DNA of 48,666 bases from Intestinimonas sp052065695 (GCF_052065695.1 NZ_JBQHTM010000027.1:1-48666), one strand, 5' to 3'. Shown: positions 7,932-16,512, numbered from the stretch's first letter. Translations and numbers: made by a program. Notes: a model not told the origin generated them from the letters alone.

Positions 7932-9025
7932 TTTTTTGTGAGCATTGTTTTAATGACAAAGAAATTGCATCAATTATTTGCGCTATATCTGCATCAAATG
8001 TAGGAGAATGTCCTGTGTGCCATCATAGAGAGGGGCACTTGTATGACACAAGCATGCAAAGTGAATTAACTCCTTATTTTGAAGAGTTGTTAAACATTTA
8101 CACTCCTTCTACCATGCTTCCAGATACCTATCCCAGAGCCGAAACCAGATCCTTAATTGATGATCTGAAAGACCGATGGAATATTTTTTCAGAGATTCCA
8201 AGAACTCAAATTTATGAGATATTAAAGTCGGTTTGTAGTGAATTCTACGCAAATGTCCCCGAACTTTTTGATGGAACTGTTGGTATTCCAGAGTTGTATG
8301 ATAGTGCATATCTAAAGGATCATGCTTTGCTAAAGAACAATGATTGGGATTCTTTCGTGGCGGAAATTAAAACAAAAAACAGATATCATTCAAAGCTGAT
8401 CAACTTTGGTATTCTGGAAAAGTATTGTTCGTTTATCCGTAAAACTTATAGGGCAGGAGATTTATTTTATCGTGCGAGAATTTCCGAACGAAATGGATAT
8501 CCGATAGATGAGATGTCGGCACCTCCTGCCGGTAAAAGTTCGGAAGGTAGGGCTAACGCCAGAGGAATCACTTGCCTTTATGTGGCAAGCGATGTTGACA
8601 CCACTTTGCATGAAGTGCGTGCCGGTGTTTTTGATTTTGTATGTGTTGGTACATTCCGATTAAAGCAAGATATTACGGTGGTGGATCTTCGAGCCATAGC
8701 GGAGATCAGCCCATTTGTTGAAGGACTCGAATATCTTGACCACGCAATCAACAAGCAATATCTTGAAAAATTAAACACCGAAATGAGCAAATCGTTGCGC
8801 AGAAGCGACAGCACATTAGACTATGTTCCCACACAATACATTGTTGACTTTATCAAGAGTATCGAACACAACGACAAACAAGAATATGATGGGATTGAAT
8901 ACAATAGTACAACTAATCCGGGTGGATATAATCTTGCGATTTTCAATCCAGATCTGTTTGAGTGTGTGTCAGTAAGTGTATACGACATAGAGAAACTACA
9001 ATATACATCCAAAAAGGTATTATAA
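7928..9025 (+). CDS. RES-domain toxin-like protein with N-terminal zinc ribbon
   Basis: 365 residues. The N-terminus has two CxxC pairs (C4/C7 and C28/C31), a zinc ribbon, then a helical region like the HEPN/RES N-terminal domain. The C-terminal half (about 170-350) is a RES domain: YRARIS (R182, R184), TTLHEVRA (E229) and YNSTTNPGGYN (S327) supply the Arg-Glu-Ser set. RES proteins in toxin-antitoxin pairs degrade NAD+, so NAD+ depletion is a reasonable guess for the effector here. There is no Xre-type antitoxin next to it; the mini-HTH protein or the Sce pair may restrain it. Last gene of the cassette. Confidence 0.8.
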   Translation: MIFCEHCFNDKEIASIICAISASNVGECPVCHHREGHLYDTSMQSELTPYFEELLNIYTPSTMLPDTYPRAETRSLIDDLKDRWNIFSEIPRTQIYEILKSVCSEFYANVPELFDGTVGIPELYDSAYLKDHALLKNNDWDSFVAEIKTKNRYHSKLINFGILEKYCSFIRKTYRAGDLFYRARISERNGYPIDEMSAPPAGKSSEGRANARGITCLYVASDVDTTLHEVRAGVFDFVCVGTFRLKQDITVVDLRAIAEISPFVEGLEYLDHAINKQYLEKLNTEMSKSLRRSDSTLDYVPTQYIVDFIKSIEHNDKQEYDGIEYNSTTNPGGYNLAIFNPDLFECVSVSVYDIEKLQYTSKKVL

Positions 9026-9068
9026 AAGCAAGAGAAGCATTCTTTTTCGGAATGCTTCTCTTGCTTTT
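9024..9068. terminator. Strong bidirectional terminator of the RES cassette
   Basis: A 19-bp stem (9024-9042 with about 9050-9068) flanked by A and T runs, starting within the stop codon of the RES gene. It ends four bases before the right direct repeat. Confidence 0.85.
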
Positions 9069-9071
9069 CCA

Positions 9072-9093
9072 ACCCCGTCTGACAGATGCCATA
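9072..9093. repeat. Direct repeat, right copy
   Basis: Exact copy of the 22-bp repeat at 5829-5850, same orientation. It marks the probable right edge of the accessory block, as core genes start soon after. Confidence 0.75.
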
Positions 9094-9172
9094 ATCGTAA
9101 TTTCTTGAATTACTTTCTTATGAGCACCCGTTTAATGCCGGAGGGCCTTTTGATGTGTTGCGGGGAAGAGAT

Positions 9173-9209
9173 AAAAAAATTCCGCACGACATCGTGCGGA
9201 ATTTTTTAT
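9173..9209 (-). terminator. rpmB terminator
   Basis: A hairpin with stem ATTCCGCACGA / TCGTGCGGAAT flanked by A and T runs, directly downstream of rpmB; it works in both directions. Confidence 0.85.
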
Positions 9210-9216
9210 CCAATTG

Positions 9217-9405
9217 TCACACAGCGCGGGTGACCTTACCCGAACGGAGGCAGCGGGTGCAGACGTACACGTGCTTCGGGCTGCCGTCGACGATCGCCTT
9301 GACGCGCTTCACATTGGGCTTCCAAGGACGATTGGAACGGCGGTGAGAATGGGACACCTGGATGCCGAACACAACGCCCTTATCGCAAAACTCGCATTTG
9401 GCCAT
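9217..9405 (-). CDS. rpmB: 50S ribosomal protein L28
   Basis: 62 residues starting MAKCEFCDKGVVFG and containing SHSHRRSNRPWKPN, the classical L28 signature. It carries two CxxC pairs (near the N-terminus and CTRC near the end), so it is the zinc-binding form of L28. The start at 9405 matches the family N-terminus. It is a single-gene unit with its own promoter and terminator and is part of the large ribosomal subunit. Confidence 0.97.
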   Translation of the reverse strand: MAKCEFCDKGVVFGIQVSHSHRRSNRPWKPNVKRVKAIVDGSPKHVYVCTRCLRSGKVTRAV

Positions 9406-9462
9406 GATTCCTTCAACCTCCTCGCTGGTCAAAGTTTCGCTCATAACAAAGCATCGAATGAT

Positions 9463-9491
9463 ATGATAGCAGATATTTTGGGAAAATGCAA
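9463..9491 (-). promoter_or_regulatory. rpmB promoter
   Basis: On the minus strand, TTGCAT (9486-9491) and TATCAT (9463-9468) are 17 bp apart, about 60 bp upstream of the rpmB start. Confidence 0.65.
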
Positions 9492-9540
9492 GTGCTAATT
9501 TCGATTTTCTCCGCAAATTTCCCCGGAAGCGGAATAGCCG

Positions 9541-9569
9541 TTGCGAAACAAGGGGAAGTCGGTTATACT
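9541..9569 (+). promoter_or_regulatory. hprK promoter
   Basis: TTGCGA (9541-9546), 17-bp spacer, TATACT (9564-9569), 60 bp upstream of the hprK start. Confidence 0.6.
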
Positions 9570-9628
9570 AAGGTGGAAAAAGCGCCCCAAAGCAGGGCGC
9601 AAACGGCACTGGATAAGGAGTGGTGGAT

Positions 9629-10576
9629 GTGGAGAACCGTTATTCCGTCAAGCTGGGCAAGCTCATCGAGGAATTTGAGCTGGAAGTCCTCCGTGGGGCG
9701 GAGAACTACCAGGATGTGCTCATACAGCGGGAGGACGTAAACCGTCCAGGCCTACAGCTGGTAGGCTTTTTCGACTATTTTGACGCCAAGCGGATGCAGC
9801 TGCTGGGCCGGGTGGAGAGCACTTATCTGGAGCAGATCAGCTCGGAGGAGCGCCGCAAGCGCTTTGACGCCTTCCTGGCCCACGACATCCCCGCCTTGGT
9901 CATCACCCGGGGTATGGAACCCTTCCCGGAGCTCATGGAGATGGCGGAGAAATACGACCGCACCATTCTCCGCACCCAGGAGACCACCACCGCCTTCATG
10001 GGGGCGCTGATCCTGGCCCTGCGCAACTATCTGGCGCCTCGGATCACCCGTCACGGCGTGCTGGTGGAGGTCTACGGTGAGGGTGTGCTGCTGCTGGGCG
10101 AGTCCGGTGTTGGCAAGAGCGAGACGGCCATTGAGCTGGTGAAGCGCGGCCACCGGCTGGTGGCCGACGACGCCGTGGAGATCAAACGGGTGGGCGTCAA
10201 GCGCCTGGTGGGCTCTGCCCCCGAGCTCATCCGCCACTATATCGAGCTGCGCGGCATCGGCGTGGTGGACGTGCAGCAGCTCTTTGGTATGTCTGCCGTC
10301 CGTGAGGACCAGGACATCGATCTGGTGGTCAACCTGGAGCAGTGGAACGACGAGACCATGTATGACCGCCTGGGTCTGGAGCAGCTCTATACGGTGATCC
10401 TGGATGTGAAGGTCCCAGCCCTCACTGTGCCGGTGAAGCCGGGCCGGAACCTGGCCATCATCGTGGAGGTGGCGGCCATGAACAACCGCCACAAGAAGAT
10501 GGGCTACAATGCGGCCCAGGCCTTTACCCAGCAGATCAATGAGCACTTTGACCAGGCTCTCAGCGGTCAGCTGTGA
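9629..10576 (+). CDS. hprK: HPr kinase/phosphorylase
   Basis: About 315 residues. HprK phosphorylates HPr on Ser46 and removes the phosphate, which drives carbon catabolite control through CcpA. The P-loop GESGVGKS is at about 157-164. The HprK signature ELRGIGVVDVQQLFG and the C-terminal RNLAIIVEVAAMNNRHK are present. Length is normal for the family. Three in-frame GTG codons lie at 9620, 9623 and 9629; the last is chosen because AAGGAG ends 8 nt before it. It is followed 28 bp later by nucleoside hydrolase genes, probably one transcript. Confidence 0.95.
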   Translation: MENRYSVKLGKLIEEFELEVLRGAENYQDVLIQREDVNRPGLQLVGFFDYFDAKRMQLLGRVESTYLEQISSEERRKRFDAFLAHDIPALVITRGMEPFPELMEMAEKYDRTILRTQETTTAFMGALILALRNYLAPRITRHGVLVEVYGEGVLLLGESGVGKSETAIELVKRGHRLVADDAVEIKRVGVKRLVGSAPELIRHYIELRGIGVVDVQQLFGMSAVREDQDIDLVVNLEQWNDETMYDRLGLEQLYTVILDVKVPALTVPVKPGRNLAIIVEVAAMNNRHKKMGYNAAQAFTQQINEHFDQALSGQL

Positions 10577-10604
10577 GCTCGTAGGAGAAAAAGGAGGACC
10601 CGAC

Positions 10605-11537
10605 TTGACCAAGCCCATCCCCATCCTGCTGGACGGCGACCCGGGCCATGACGACGCCATGGCCTGGATGCTGGCCCAGTCCTCGCCCCTGCTGGAGATC
10701 CGGGGCGTCACCTCGGTCTGCGGCAACCAGACCATTGAGAAAACCACCTATAATGCCCAGCGGGTTATGACCCTGCTGGGGATCGATGCTCCCCTGGCCA
10801 AGGGCCGCACCGGCCCTCTGATCGCTGAACATATGGCCGCCCCCAGCGTCCACGGCGAGTCCGGCCTGGACGGTCCCGCTCTGCCGGAGCCGGCGGTCTT
10901 TCCGGTGAACCTGCCCGCCTGTGCCCTCATGGCTAAGGTGCTGGAGGAGAGCCCGGAGCCGGTGACCCTGGTGCCCACCGGCCCCCTCACCAATGTGGCC
11001 AGCCTCCTCCTCACCCGGCCCGACCTGAAGGGGAAGATCGCCGGCATCTCCATGATGGGCGGCGGCGTCACCCATGGGAACTGGACCCCGGCGGCGGAGT
11101 TCAACATTCTGGTGGACCCGGAGGCCGCCGACCTGGTGTTCCGCTCCGGTGTACCCATTACCATGGCCGGTCTGGACGTGACCGAAAAGGCCCTGGTCTT
11201 CCCGGAGGACTTTGAGACCATCCGGGCCCTGGGCAATCCGGTAGCCTCGGTGGTGGCCGACTGGCTGGAGTTCTTCTACGGCTTCCACCGGAAGCTGGGC
11301 TACGCCGGCGCCCCCGTCCACGACGCGGTGGCGCTGGCCGCCCTCATCGCGCCGGAGCTCTTCCATATGGAGGAGATGTATGTGGCGGTGGAGACCCAGG
11401 GTACCTACTGCCGGGGCGCCACCATCGGCGACCGGTATCATCTTTCTGACTATGCCCCCAACGCCCGGGTCATCCTGGACCTGGACCGGGAGGGGTTCGT
11501 GGGCCTGTTGACCAAGGCCGCCGCCTCTTACGGCTGA
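10605..11537 (+). CDS. Ribonucleoside hydrolase (IUNH family)
   Basis: 310 residues from a TTG start at 10605, chosen because AAGGAGG lies 8 nt upstream; an earlier in-frame ATG overlaps hprK. The calcium-binding motif is ILLDGDPGHDDAMAW at the N-terminus, with the usual Cys replaced by Gly. AAEFNILVDPEAADLV and the late APVHDAVALAAL complete the metal and ribose site. The family cleaves the N-glycosidic bond of nucleosides to ribose and base. The next nucleoside hydrolase overlaps its stop region, so the pair forms a salvage operon. Confidence 0.9.
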   Translation: MTKPIPILLDGDPGHDDAMAWMLAQSSPLLEIRGVTSVCGNQTIEKTTYNAQRVMTLLGIDAPLAKGRTGPLIAEHMAAPSVHGESGLDGPALPEPAVFPVNLPACALMAKVLEESPEPVTLVPTGPLTNVASLLLTRPDLKGKIAGISMMGGGVTHGNWTPAAEFNILVDPEAADLVFRSGVPITMAGLDVTEKALVFPEDFETIRALGNPVASVVADWLEFFYGFHRKLGYAGAPVHDAVALAALIAPELFHMEEMYVAVETQGTYCRGATIGDRYHLSDYAPNARVILDLDREGFVGLLTKAAASYG

Positions 11538-11551
11538 TGGGGGGAACAAGG

Positions 11552-12499
11552 ATGGATAAAAAGAGACAGCCGGTAATCGTAGACTGTGATCCCGGCATTG
11601 ACGACGCTGTGGCGCTGCTGCTGGCCGCACGGGCACCGGAGCTGGAGCTGGCGGCGGTGACGGCGGTGGCCGGCAACGTGGGCCTTGATAAGACCAGCCT
11701 CAACGCCCGCCGGGTCCTCACCCTGGCCGGGGTGGAGGTGCCCGTCTATGCCGGCGCTGCCAGCCCCATGTTCGGGGAACAGGTAACGGCGGACGAGGTC
11801 CACGGGGCCGACGGCCTGCTGGGCATCCCGGCGCCGGAGCCCGCCTTCCCCCTGGGGGAGGAGGCCGCCTGGGATGTGATCTGGCAAAAGGCCCTGTCCT
11901 ATGGAGGGGAGCTGGAGATCGTGGCCACCGGCCCGCTGACCAACCTGGGCATCGCTCTAACCAAATACCCGGAGCTTCCGGCCCACATCAAGCGCATCGT
12001 CCTCATGGGGGGCGCCACCGACTTCGGTAACACCACCCCGGCGGCAGAGTATAATATCTATGCCGATCCGGAGGCGGCGGACATGGTCTTCCGCTCCGGT
12101 ATCCCGCTGGTGGTGTGCGCCCTGGACGTGACCCACAAGGCCTATTTTACCCAGGAGGAGATCGACCGGCTGGAGGCCCTGGGGACGCCACAGGCCGTCT
12201 TCGCGGCCAAAACCATGGGTTATGGAGTGGAGTGGCACCAGAAGTTCCTGGTGCCCGGTGCCCCTATGCACGACCCCTGCGCCATGATGTACGCCCTGGA
12301 GCCGGAGCTGTTCGGTGGGGTGTCCTGCTGGATGGGAGTGGAGTGCCAGGGGAAGCATACCCGCGGCAAGACGGTGACCGACGCCTACAGTGATGCGAAG
12401 TCGCCTGCGGGCAGCAATGCTCTCCTGGTCAACCGGGTGGACCGGGAGCGGTTCGTGGAGCACCTGATCGGGAGGTTAGCGGCCTACGACATGCTGTAA
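11552..12499 (+). CDS. Second ribonucleoside hydrolase (IUNH family)
   Basis: 315 residues from ATG at 11552, preceded by GGGGG; an ATG at 11537 overlaps the previous stop and is less favoured. The canonical motif VIVDCDPGIDDAVAL is present, with HGADGL, AAEYNIYADPEAADMV and APMHDPCAMMYAL. It is a paralog of the preceding gene, sharing many segments, but has the standard DCDPG motif. The two enzymes may differ in preference for purine or pyrimidine nucleosides; the sequence does not decide this. Confidence 0.9.
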   Translation: MDKKRQPVIVDCDPGIDDAVALLLAARAPELELAAVTAVAGNVGLDKTSLNARRVLTLAGVEVPVYAGAASPMFGEQVTADEVHGADGLLGIPAPEPAFPLGEEAAWDVIWQKALSYGGELEIVATGPLTNLGIALTKYPELPAHIKRIVLMGGATDFGNTTPAAEYNIYADPEAADMVFRSGIPLVVCALDVTHKAYFTQEEIDRLEALGTPQAVFAAKTMGYGVEWHQKFLVPGAPMHDPCAMMYALEPELFGGVSCWMGVECQGKHTRGKTVTDAYSDAKSPAGSNALLVNRVDRERFVEHLIGRLAAYDML

Positions 12500-12527
12500 C
12501 CCCTTAAAAACAAAGCAGAAAATGGAA

Positions 12528-12576
12528 CAGGCCCCGGAGCACATTTTCCGGTGTTTCGGGGCCTGGAAAAATTTTT
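12528..12576 (+). terminator. Terminator after the nucleoside hydrolase pair
   Basis: CAGGCCCCG (12528-12536) pairs with CGGGGCCTG (12557-12565), followed by GAAAAATTTTTTG. Confidence 0.75.
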
Positions 12577-12597
12577 TGAGAAATTTGAAAAAAAGAC

Positions 12598-12626
12598 TTG
12601 CATTTCTGGGGAAAGCATGCTAATAT
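12598..12626 (+). promoter_or_regulatory. tRNA-Pro promoter
   Basis: TTGCAT (12598-12603), 17-bp spacer, TAATAT (12621-12626), about 30 bp before the tRNA 5' end. Confidence 0.75.
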
Positions 12627-12656
12627 ATACGAGTCGCCCGGGTTCAGGGCTGACAA

Positions 12657-12733
12657 CCGGGTGTGGCGAAGTTTGGTATCGCGCTTGAATGGGGTTCAAG
12701 AGGCCGCTGGTTCGAATCCAGTCACTCGGACCA
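12657..12733 (+). tRNA. tRNA-Pro(GGG)
   Basis: 77 nt with the CCA end encoded. The acceptor arm CCGGGTG pairs with CACTCGG (one G-T). The D stem is GCG/CGC and the anticodon stem CTTGA/TCAAG with a seven-base loop ATGGGGT, giving anticodon GGG. The T arm is GCTGG-TTCGAAT-CCAGT. The 3' end lies next to an integrase gene, a typical integration site. Confidence 0.92.
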
Positions 12734-12772
12734 AAAAAGTCCCGTAACCATGAGGGTTACGGGACTTTTTTT
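12734..12772 (+). terminator. tRNA terminator
   Basis: Perfect 16-bp stem (12734-12749 with 12755-12770) starting with A5 and ending with a T-run, immediately after the tRNA CCA end. Confidence 0.9.
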
Positions 12773-12796
12773 ATTCCAGTTACCCTTATTTTTCCC

Positions 12797-13993
12797 TTAT
12801 TGTCCAGAGACGTTTTTGATGTACTGTTCCATGCGCTGAGCACTCTCCTGCCGCATCTGATCCGTTACATGGCCGTACACATCCAGCGTAAAAGAAGCCG
12901 TGGAGTGGCCCAGATTCCCCTGTACCGTCTTGATGTCGTCTCCGCTCTTGATGGCGGCCACTGCGTAACTATGGCGCAAATCATGGAAGCGGGTGGCGGG
13001 GAGCCCCATGTCGGTCACGATCCGCTTGAAATTGTGATAGATGGTGTGAGGCATCAGGTGGCCGCCCAGTTCGTTGGTAAACACCAGACCCGTATCCTCC
13101 CATGCCGATCCTGCAAGCAGCCGCCACTCAGCCTGTTTGGCACGCTGCCGTTTGAGCCAGTGCATCACGAAGGGGGCCGGAGCTATTTTCCGCCACTTGC
13201 TGTTTTTCACAGAGGTGAATTGATAGCGATATTTCCCCTTTTTGTCTTTGAGCTTTTGGAGCTGTCGGCGGATTAACACAGTCCCATGCTCAAAGTCCAC
13301 GTCCTGCCATTCAAGGCCCAGCACTTCACCCTGGCGCATTCCTGTGAACAAGGTGACCAGAAACAGAAATTCGTGAGAGTGTCCCTTGACGGCATCCATG
13401 AATTGGTGGATGGCATCGTCATCCAGCGGCTTCAACTCTTTGCGCTCAACCCTGGGCAAGATACAAGCGTCCGACGGATTGAAGCGCAAATAAGAGATCG
13501 CGACGGCCTGCTGGAGCGCCTTATGGAGGACACCGTGAACGATCTTTACCGTCTTGGGAGACAGACCACTATCAGTCAAGCTGTTGTAAAAGTGCTGGAT
13601 TGTGTGGGTGGTCAATGTGTCCAGCTTGATAGGACCGAGCTGGGGGCGAATATGATTCTTAATCTGGCATTGATAAGATTCTAATGTCCTGGGCTTTACG
13701 CTGCCCAGGTAATCCTTCAGCCAAATATCCAGCCATTCCCCCAGGGTCATTTTGGACGGAGCCTGATAAGTTCCCTGGTCCACCTCAACAGCCATCTCCC
13801 GCATCTTCTGCGCGACCTCTTTCTGCGTCTTACCTGTGATAGAACGCTGAACCTGCCTGCCGGTAATGGGGTCATGCCCCACCGTGACGCGGGCCTCCCA
13901 ATAGGTATAGGACTTTCCATTCTTTGTGACAGTTCTTTTTCTGATCGAGCCGCTGCCGTTGGCGGCACGGCCTGTCTCGTTCTTACGTGGCAT
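12797..13993 (-). CDS. int: Tyrosine integrase
   Basis: 398 residues from the ATG at 13993 (MPRKNETGRA); a longer in-frame start at 14035 lacks a ribosome site. Layout is that of Tn916/phage-type integrases: an N-terminal AP2-like arm-binding part, a SAM-like core-binding part (about 80-180) and a catalytic domain. Catalytic residues seen: R220 (TGMRQGE), K263, H337 and R340 (HDLRHS), H363 (LGHS), Y373 (DVYGHV). All are intact. The gene ends 64 bp from the tRNA-Pro 3' end and reads toward it, with the excisionase behind it, so it very likely integrated this element there. Confidence 0.95.
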   Translation of the reverse strand: MPRKNETGRAANGSGSIRKRTVTKNGKSYTYWEARVTVGHDPITGRQVQRSITGKTQKEVAQKMREMAVEVDQGTYQAPSKMTLGEWLDIWLKDYLGSVKPRTLESYQCQIKNHIRPQLGPIKLDTLTTHTIQHFYNSLTDSGLSPKTVKIVHGVLHKALQQAVAISYLRFNPSDACILPRVERKELKPLDDDAIHQFMDAVKGHSHEFLFLVTLFTGMRQGEVLGLEWQDVDFEHGTVLIRRQLQKLKDKKGKYRYQFTSVKNSKWRKIAPAPFVMHWLKRQRAKQAEWRLLAGSAWEDTGLVFTNELGGHLMPHTIYHNFKRIVTDMGLPATRFHDLRHSYAVAAIKSGDDIKTVQGNLGHSTASFTLDVYGHVTDQMRQESAQRMEQYIKNVSGQ

Positions 13994-14094
13994 AATGATA
14001 TTGATACCTCCTATTTCTCTGCCACATAAGCGCACAATGATATTGTACTGCTCGTGTGGCAGACGGTCAATTATTTCCGATCTATTTGCGGGTA

Positions 14095-14295
14095 TTAAGC
14101 GGACAGATATTCCGCTACTGCCGTCTTAGGAACCCGATACTGGCGTCCTACGCGGACACTCCTGATATGGCCGGAACGGATGAGGCCATAGGTGGTATCC
14201 CGACCCAAATTAAGGACTTGCGCAACCTGGGAAATGGAAAGGACAAGCGGAAGATCGGCAAAGTCCTTAGGGGGCTGGTCCAATTTTCTAATCAT
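14095..14295 (-). CDS. xis: Excisionase-like HTH protein
   Basis: 66 residues from ATG at 14295 with TGGAGG 8 nt upstream. HTH_17 fold: LVLSISQVAQVLNLGRDTTY then GLIRSGHIRSVRVGRQYRVP. Its start overlaps the end of the translocase gene by 8 bp and the integrase follows 101 bp downstream. It probably helps excision and may regulate int. Confidence 0.85.
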   Translation of the reverse strand: MIRKLDQPPKDFADLPLVLSISQVAQVLNLGRDTTYGLIRSGHIRSVRVGRQYRVPKTAVAEYLSA

Positions 14296-15625
14296 ACGCA
14301 AGCCTCCACTCATCAAAATAGTACGCCTGGAAAACCGTATAGGTATCCGCACCCTGGTTGATCACAAACCGTCCCCGTGCTCCGCGTGGAATCAGATCAG
14401 CGGCGGCGGTGGAATCCAGGACAATTTCGCTAAGTACCTTATTGGCCATTCCGCAGCAGGCCATAGATACATTTGCCTTCACCTGAGGCGGCAGGGTATT
14501 CGCATCGGGCCTCTGGGTGCTGAGCAGGAGATGGACACCAGCAGTCCGACCCTTACGGGCAATCGAGGCAATGTGGCGCTCGGCCTGTTCTACCATTGCT
14601 TTTTGGGACTTGCTGGCCCCGACCTTATCAAACAGTTCCGCAGCTTCGTCCACGGCCAAAACGATATGATTCATTCGGTGTGCCCTGGGCTTTTTGTTGT
14701 ACTCGTCGATATCCTGATAATGGCTGTCAGACAACTGTTTTTCACGCTGGGCTATTTCTTCGGAAAGCTCTTCCAGCACGGGCAGCAAATCCTCAACGCT
14801 GGTGATGACGCGGCATTTCTTGGCCCAGCGGCTGAAGCCCACGGCTCCTTTGAGGTCTACAATGATAGGCTCCACGCCCCAGGCGCGGCACTGGTGCAGG
14901 AGACAGCGCAGAGCTACCGACTTGCCGGAGCCGGTCATGCCTGCCAGGATTGCGTGGCCCTGACGCAGATCCCAGGTAACTTGCCGTCCGGCACAATCTT
15001 CTCCAAGGGCCAGAACATACTGCTCCAAAGGCAGATGTGCCGGGGTCCACACGATCATGGCAGGCAGGGTGCTTGCCGGGGGTGCAACAGTTACTTTAAT
15101 GTGTTGGTTGTCCTTGCCATACTGCACATCCAGTATGGTTACGTCCAGAGCCGATTGGATTTTCTCCTTCCAGTCAAGCCAGACGCCGACAGGGATACCA
15201 CAGGTCTCAAATTCCAAAACCGCTATCTTTCGATTGTCTTTGTCCTTGGTCTTGGACAGCAGCTCTGGGATTTCTCCATTGGAATTTGCAAACCCAATCC
15301 GGGCCAGATTTTCTTCTATGCGGCGGGCTTGCCATGGGCCTCCCCAAGCCCAGAAGAGGGCTGTGGTGAAGCCCATAGCAAGCGCCACAGCAGCAAGGCC
15401 AGTTGCAATACAATACAGCCGCCCCAGAAGTCCGCCCATCAGCAGACCGTCCGCCAGTCCATGACAAGTCCACCACATACATGTACTAAGATACACCAGC
15501 AGCAGACCGCCCCGTTTTCCGGCGTCTGTCTTGACCTTATTCGCACCGCGACCAATGCGCCTGATCGTCCGGCGCAGCTCCGTTTTCCGGGCCAGATTAT
15601 GGCCCGAGTTTTTGTCCATAATCAT
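14288..15625 (-). CDS. FtsK/SpoIIIE-type DNA translocase of the element
   Basis: 445 residues from ATG at 15625 (AAGGAG 8 nt before it). Two membrane helices at about 40-66 and 70-94 are followed by a cytoplasmic motor: Walker A AGMTGSGKS (228-236), Walker B IVLAVDEAAEL (321-331) and STQRPD (369-374). There is no gamma DNA-reading domain after the motor. This layout matches the TraB/TraSA translocases of actinomycete AICEs and the FtsK-like coupling proteins of some Firmicutes elements. No other conjugation gene (VirB4, VirB6, relaxase with MobA layout) lies in the element, so it may be the only transfer protein. Confidence 0.85.
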   Translation of the reverse strand: MIMDKNSGHNLARKTELRRTIRRIGRGANKVKTDAGKRGGLLLVYLSTCMWWTCHGLADGLLMGGLLGRLYCIATGLAAVALAMGFTTALFWAWGGPWQARRIEENLARIGFANSNGEIPELLSKTKDKDNRKIAVLEFETCGIPVGVWLDWKEKIQSALDVTILDVQYGKDNQHIKVTVAPPASTLPAMIVWTPAHLPLEQYVLALGEDCAGRQVTWDLRQGHAILAGMTGSGKSVALRCLLHQCRAWGVEPIIVDLKGAVGFSRWAKKCRVITSVEDLLPVLEELSEEIAQREKQLSDSHYQDIDEYNKKPRAHRMNHIVLAVDEAAELFDKVGASKSQKAMVEQAERHIASIARKGRTAGVHLLLSTQRPDANTLPPQVKANVSMACCGMANKVLSEIVLDSTAAADLIPRGARGRFVINQGADTYTVFQAYYFDEWRLAYD

Positions 15626-15653
15626 GGTTAAAACTCCTTCCTTATCAGAACGA

Positions 15654-16445
15654 TTAACGCTTTGGGAACTCCTCTGAGAGTACCCGAAGGCCATCGTGAA
15701 TCTCAAATTCAGTTTGAATGTGCACGTTCAACTTTTCCGCATCCCGAAATTCATCGTAATTTTCCGGGTCAAGAGGGATGATTTCAGGGCCTTTGATAAG
15801 CCCTCTGCTGTGCAGATAGTACTTTCCAAAGATTTTACCGCTGTCGCTTTTGGTGATGTACTTGGCAATATAATTTGCGGTGCGCTCATCGTTTCCGTCC
15901 AAAGGGACACAGGTGGAAAAGCCGTATTTCCAGTCCAACATATTGTAGACCGGGCGGCCCTCCTTATCGGTCAGATGGCGGCCATTCTTACCTTTGGCCC
16001 GCTCAATCCTTACGCTGCCCAGATTGCATAGGCCGTGAAGATGGATGGCGGGCTTGTCCTCTCCGTCCTTCTGGGCGTGGTACTCCGGCACAACGAGATA
16101 GGCCAGTCCCTTGCGTCTAACCGCATTTGCGAGAAAAATTCTCAGCTTGCGGTAAATGGCCTTGGCATCGTAACGGTCTAATAGCTCTGGGTCGATGGTC
16201 CAGGTAAAAAAATAGTCAAACTCATTGCAGAGCGCCAAATCTCTTACCCTGGCCTTTGCACGACGCCGGCTCATTTCCATTGACCGCTCCTGATCTTTGG
16301 CCTGCCCCGGTGGAGAAACCGCATACGGACGCGGTTTGGACTTTCCTGGTGTCATTGGGAAAATAGCGCCTGTGGCGACCTGTTTCACCAGGCAATGGGG
16401 ATACTCTTTGACCCTGGCATTGGTGTATACCGTGGGATTCTCCAC
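15654..16445 (-). CDS. Rolling-circle replication initiator (HUH Rep)
   Basis: 263 residues from the GTG at 16445, preferred because AAGGTGG lies 8 nt upstream; GTG at 16457 is the alternative. The metal motif is PAIHLHGLC (H135 and H137) and the nicking motif NYIAKYITKS with Y192 and Y196. This is the two-tyrosine HUH arrangement of rolling-circle Rep proteins. It would nick the element's origin to start replication after excision. The N-terminal basic stretch MSRRRAKARVRDL may bind DNA. The translocase gene follows 28 bp downstream. Confidence 0.85.
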   Translation of the reverse strand: MENPTVYTNARVKEYPHCLVKQVATGAIFPMTPGKSKPRPYAVSPPGQAKDQERSMEMSRRRAKARVRDLALCNEFDYFFTWTIDPELLDRYDAKAIYRKLRIFLANAVRRKGLAYLVVPEYHAQKDGEDKPAIHLHGLCNLGSVRIERAKGKNGRHLTDKEGRPVYNMLDWKYGFSTCVPLDGNDERTANYIAKYITKSDSGKIFGKYYLHSRGLIKGPEIIPLDPENYDEFRDAEKLNVHIQTEFEIHDGLRVLSEEFPKR

Positions 16446-16512
16446 AGCTTCGACCACCTTCTATCCATTTCTTTTGCCTGATAGGTGATGTCAATCTGTT
16501 GATTTATCAAGT

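Noticed and set aside
9752..10747. 331-codon ORF opposite hprK
   Set aside because: Shadow frame; hprK has its P-loop and signature on the other strand.
14192..15631. 479-codon ORF on the plus strand opposite the FtsK-like gene
   Set aside because: The minus frame has Walker A and B and membrane helices; the plus frame has none and no ribosome site.
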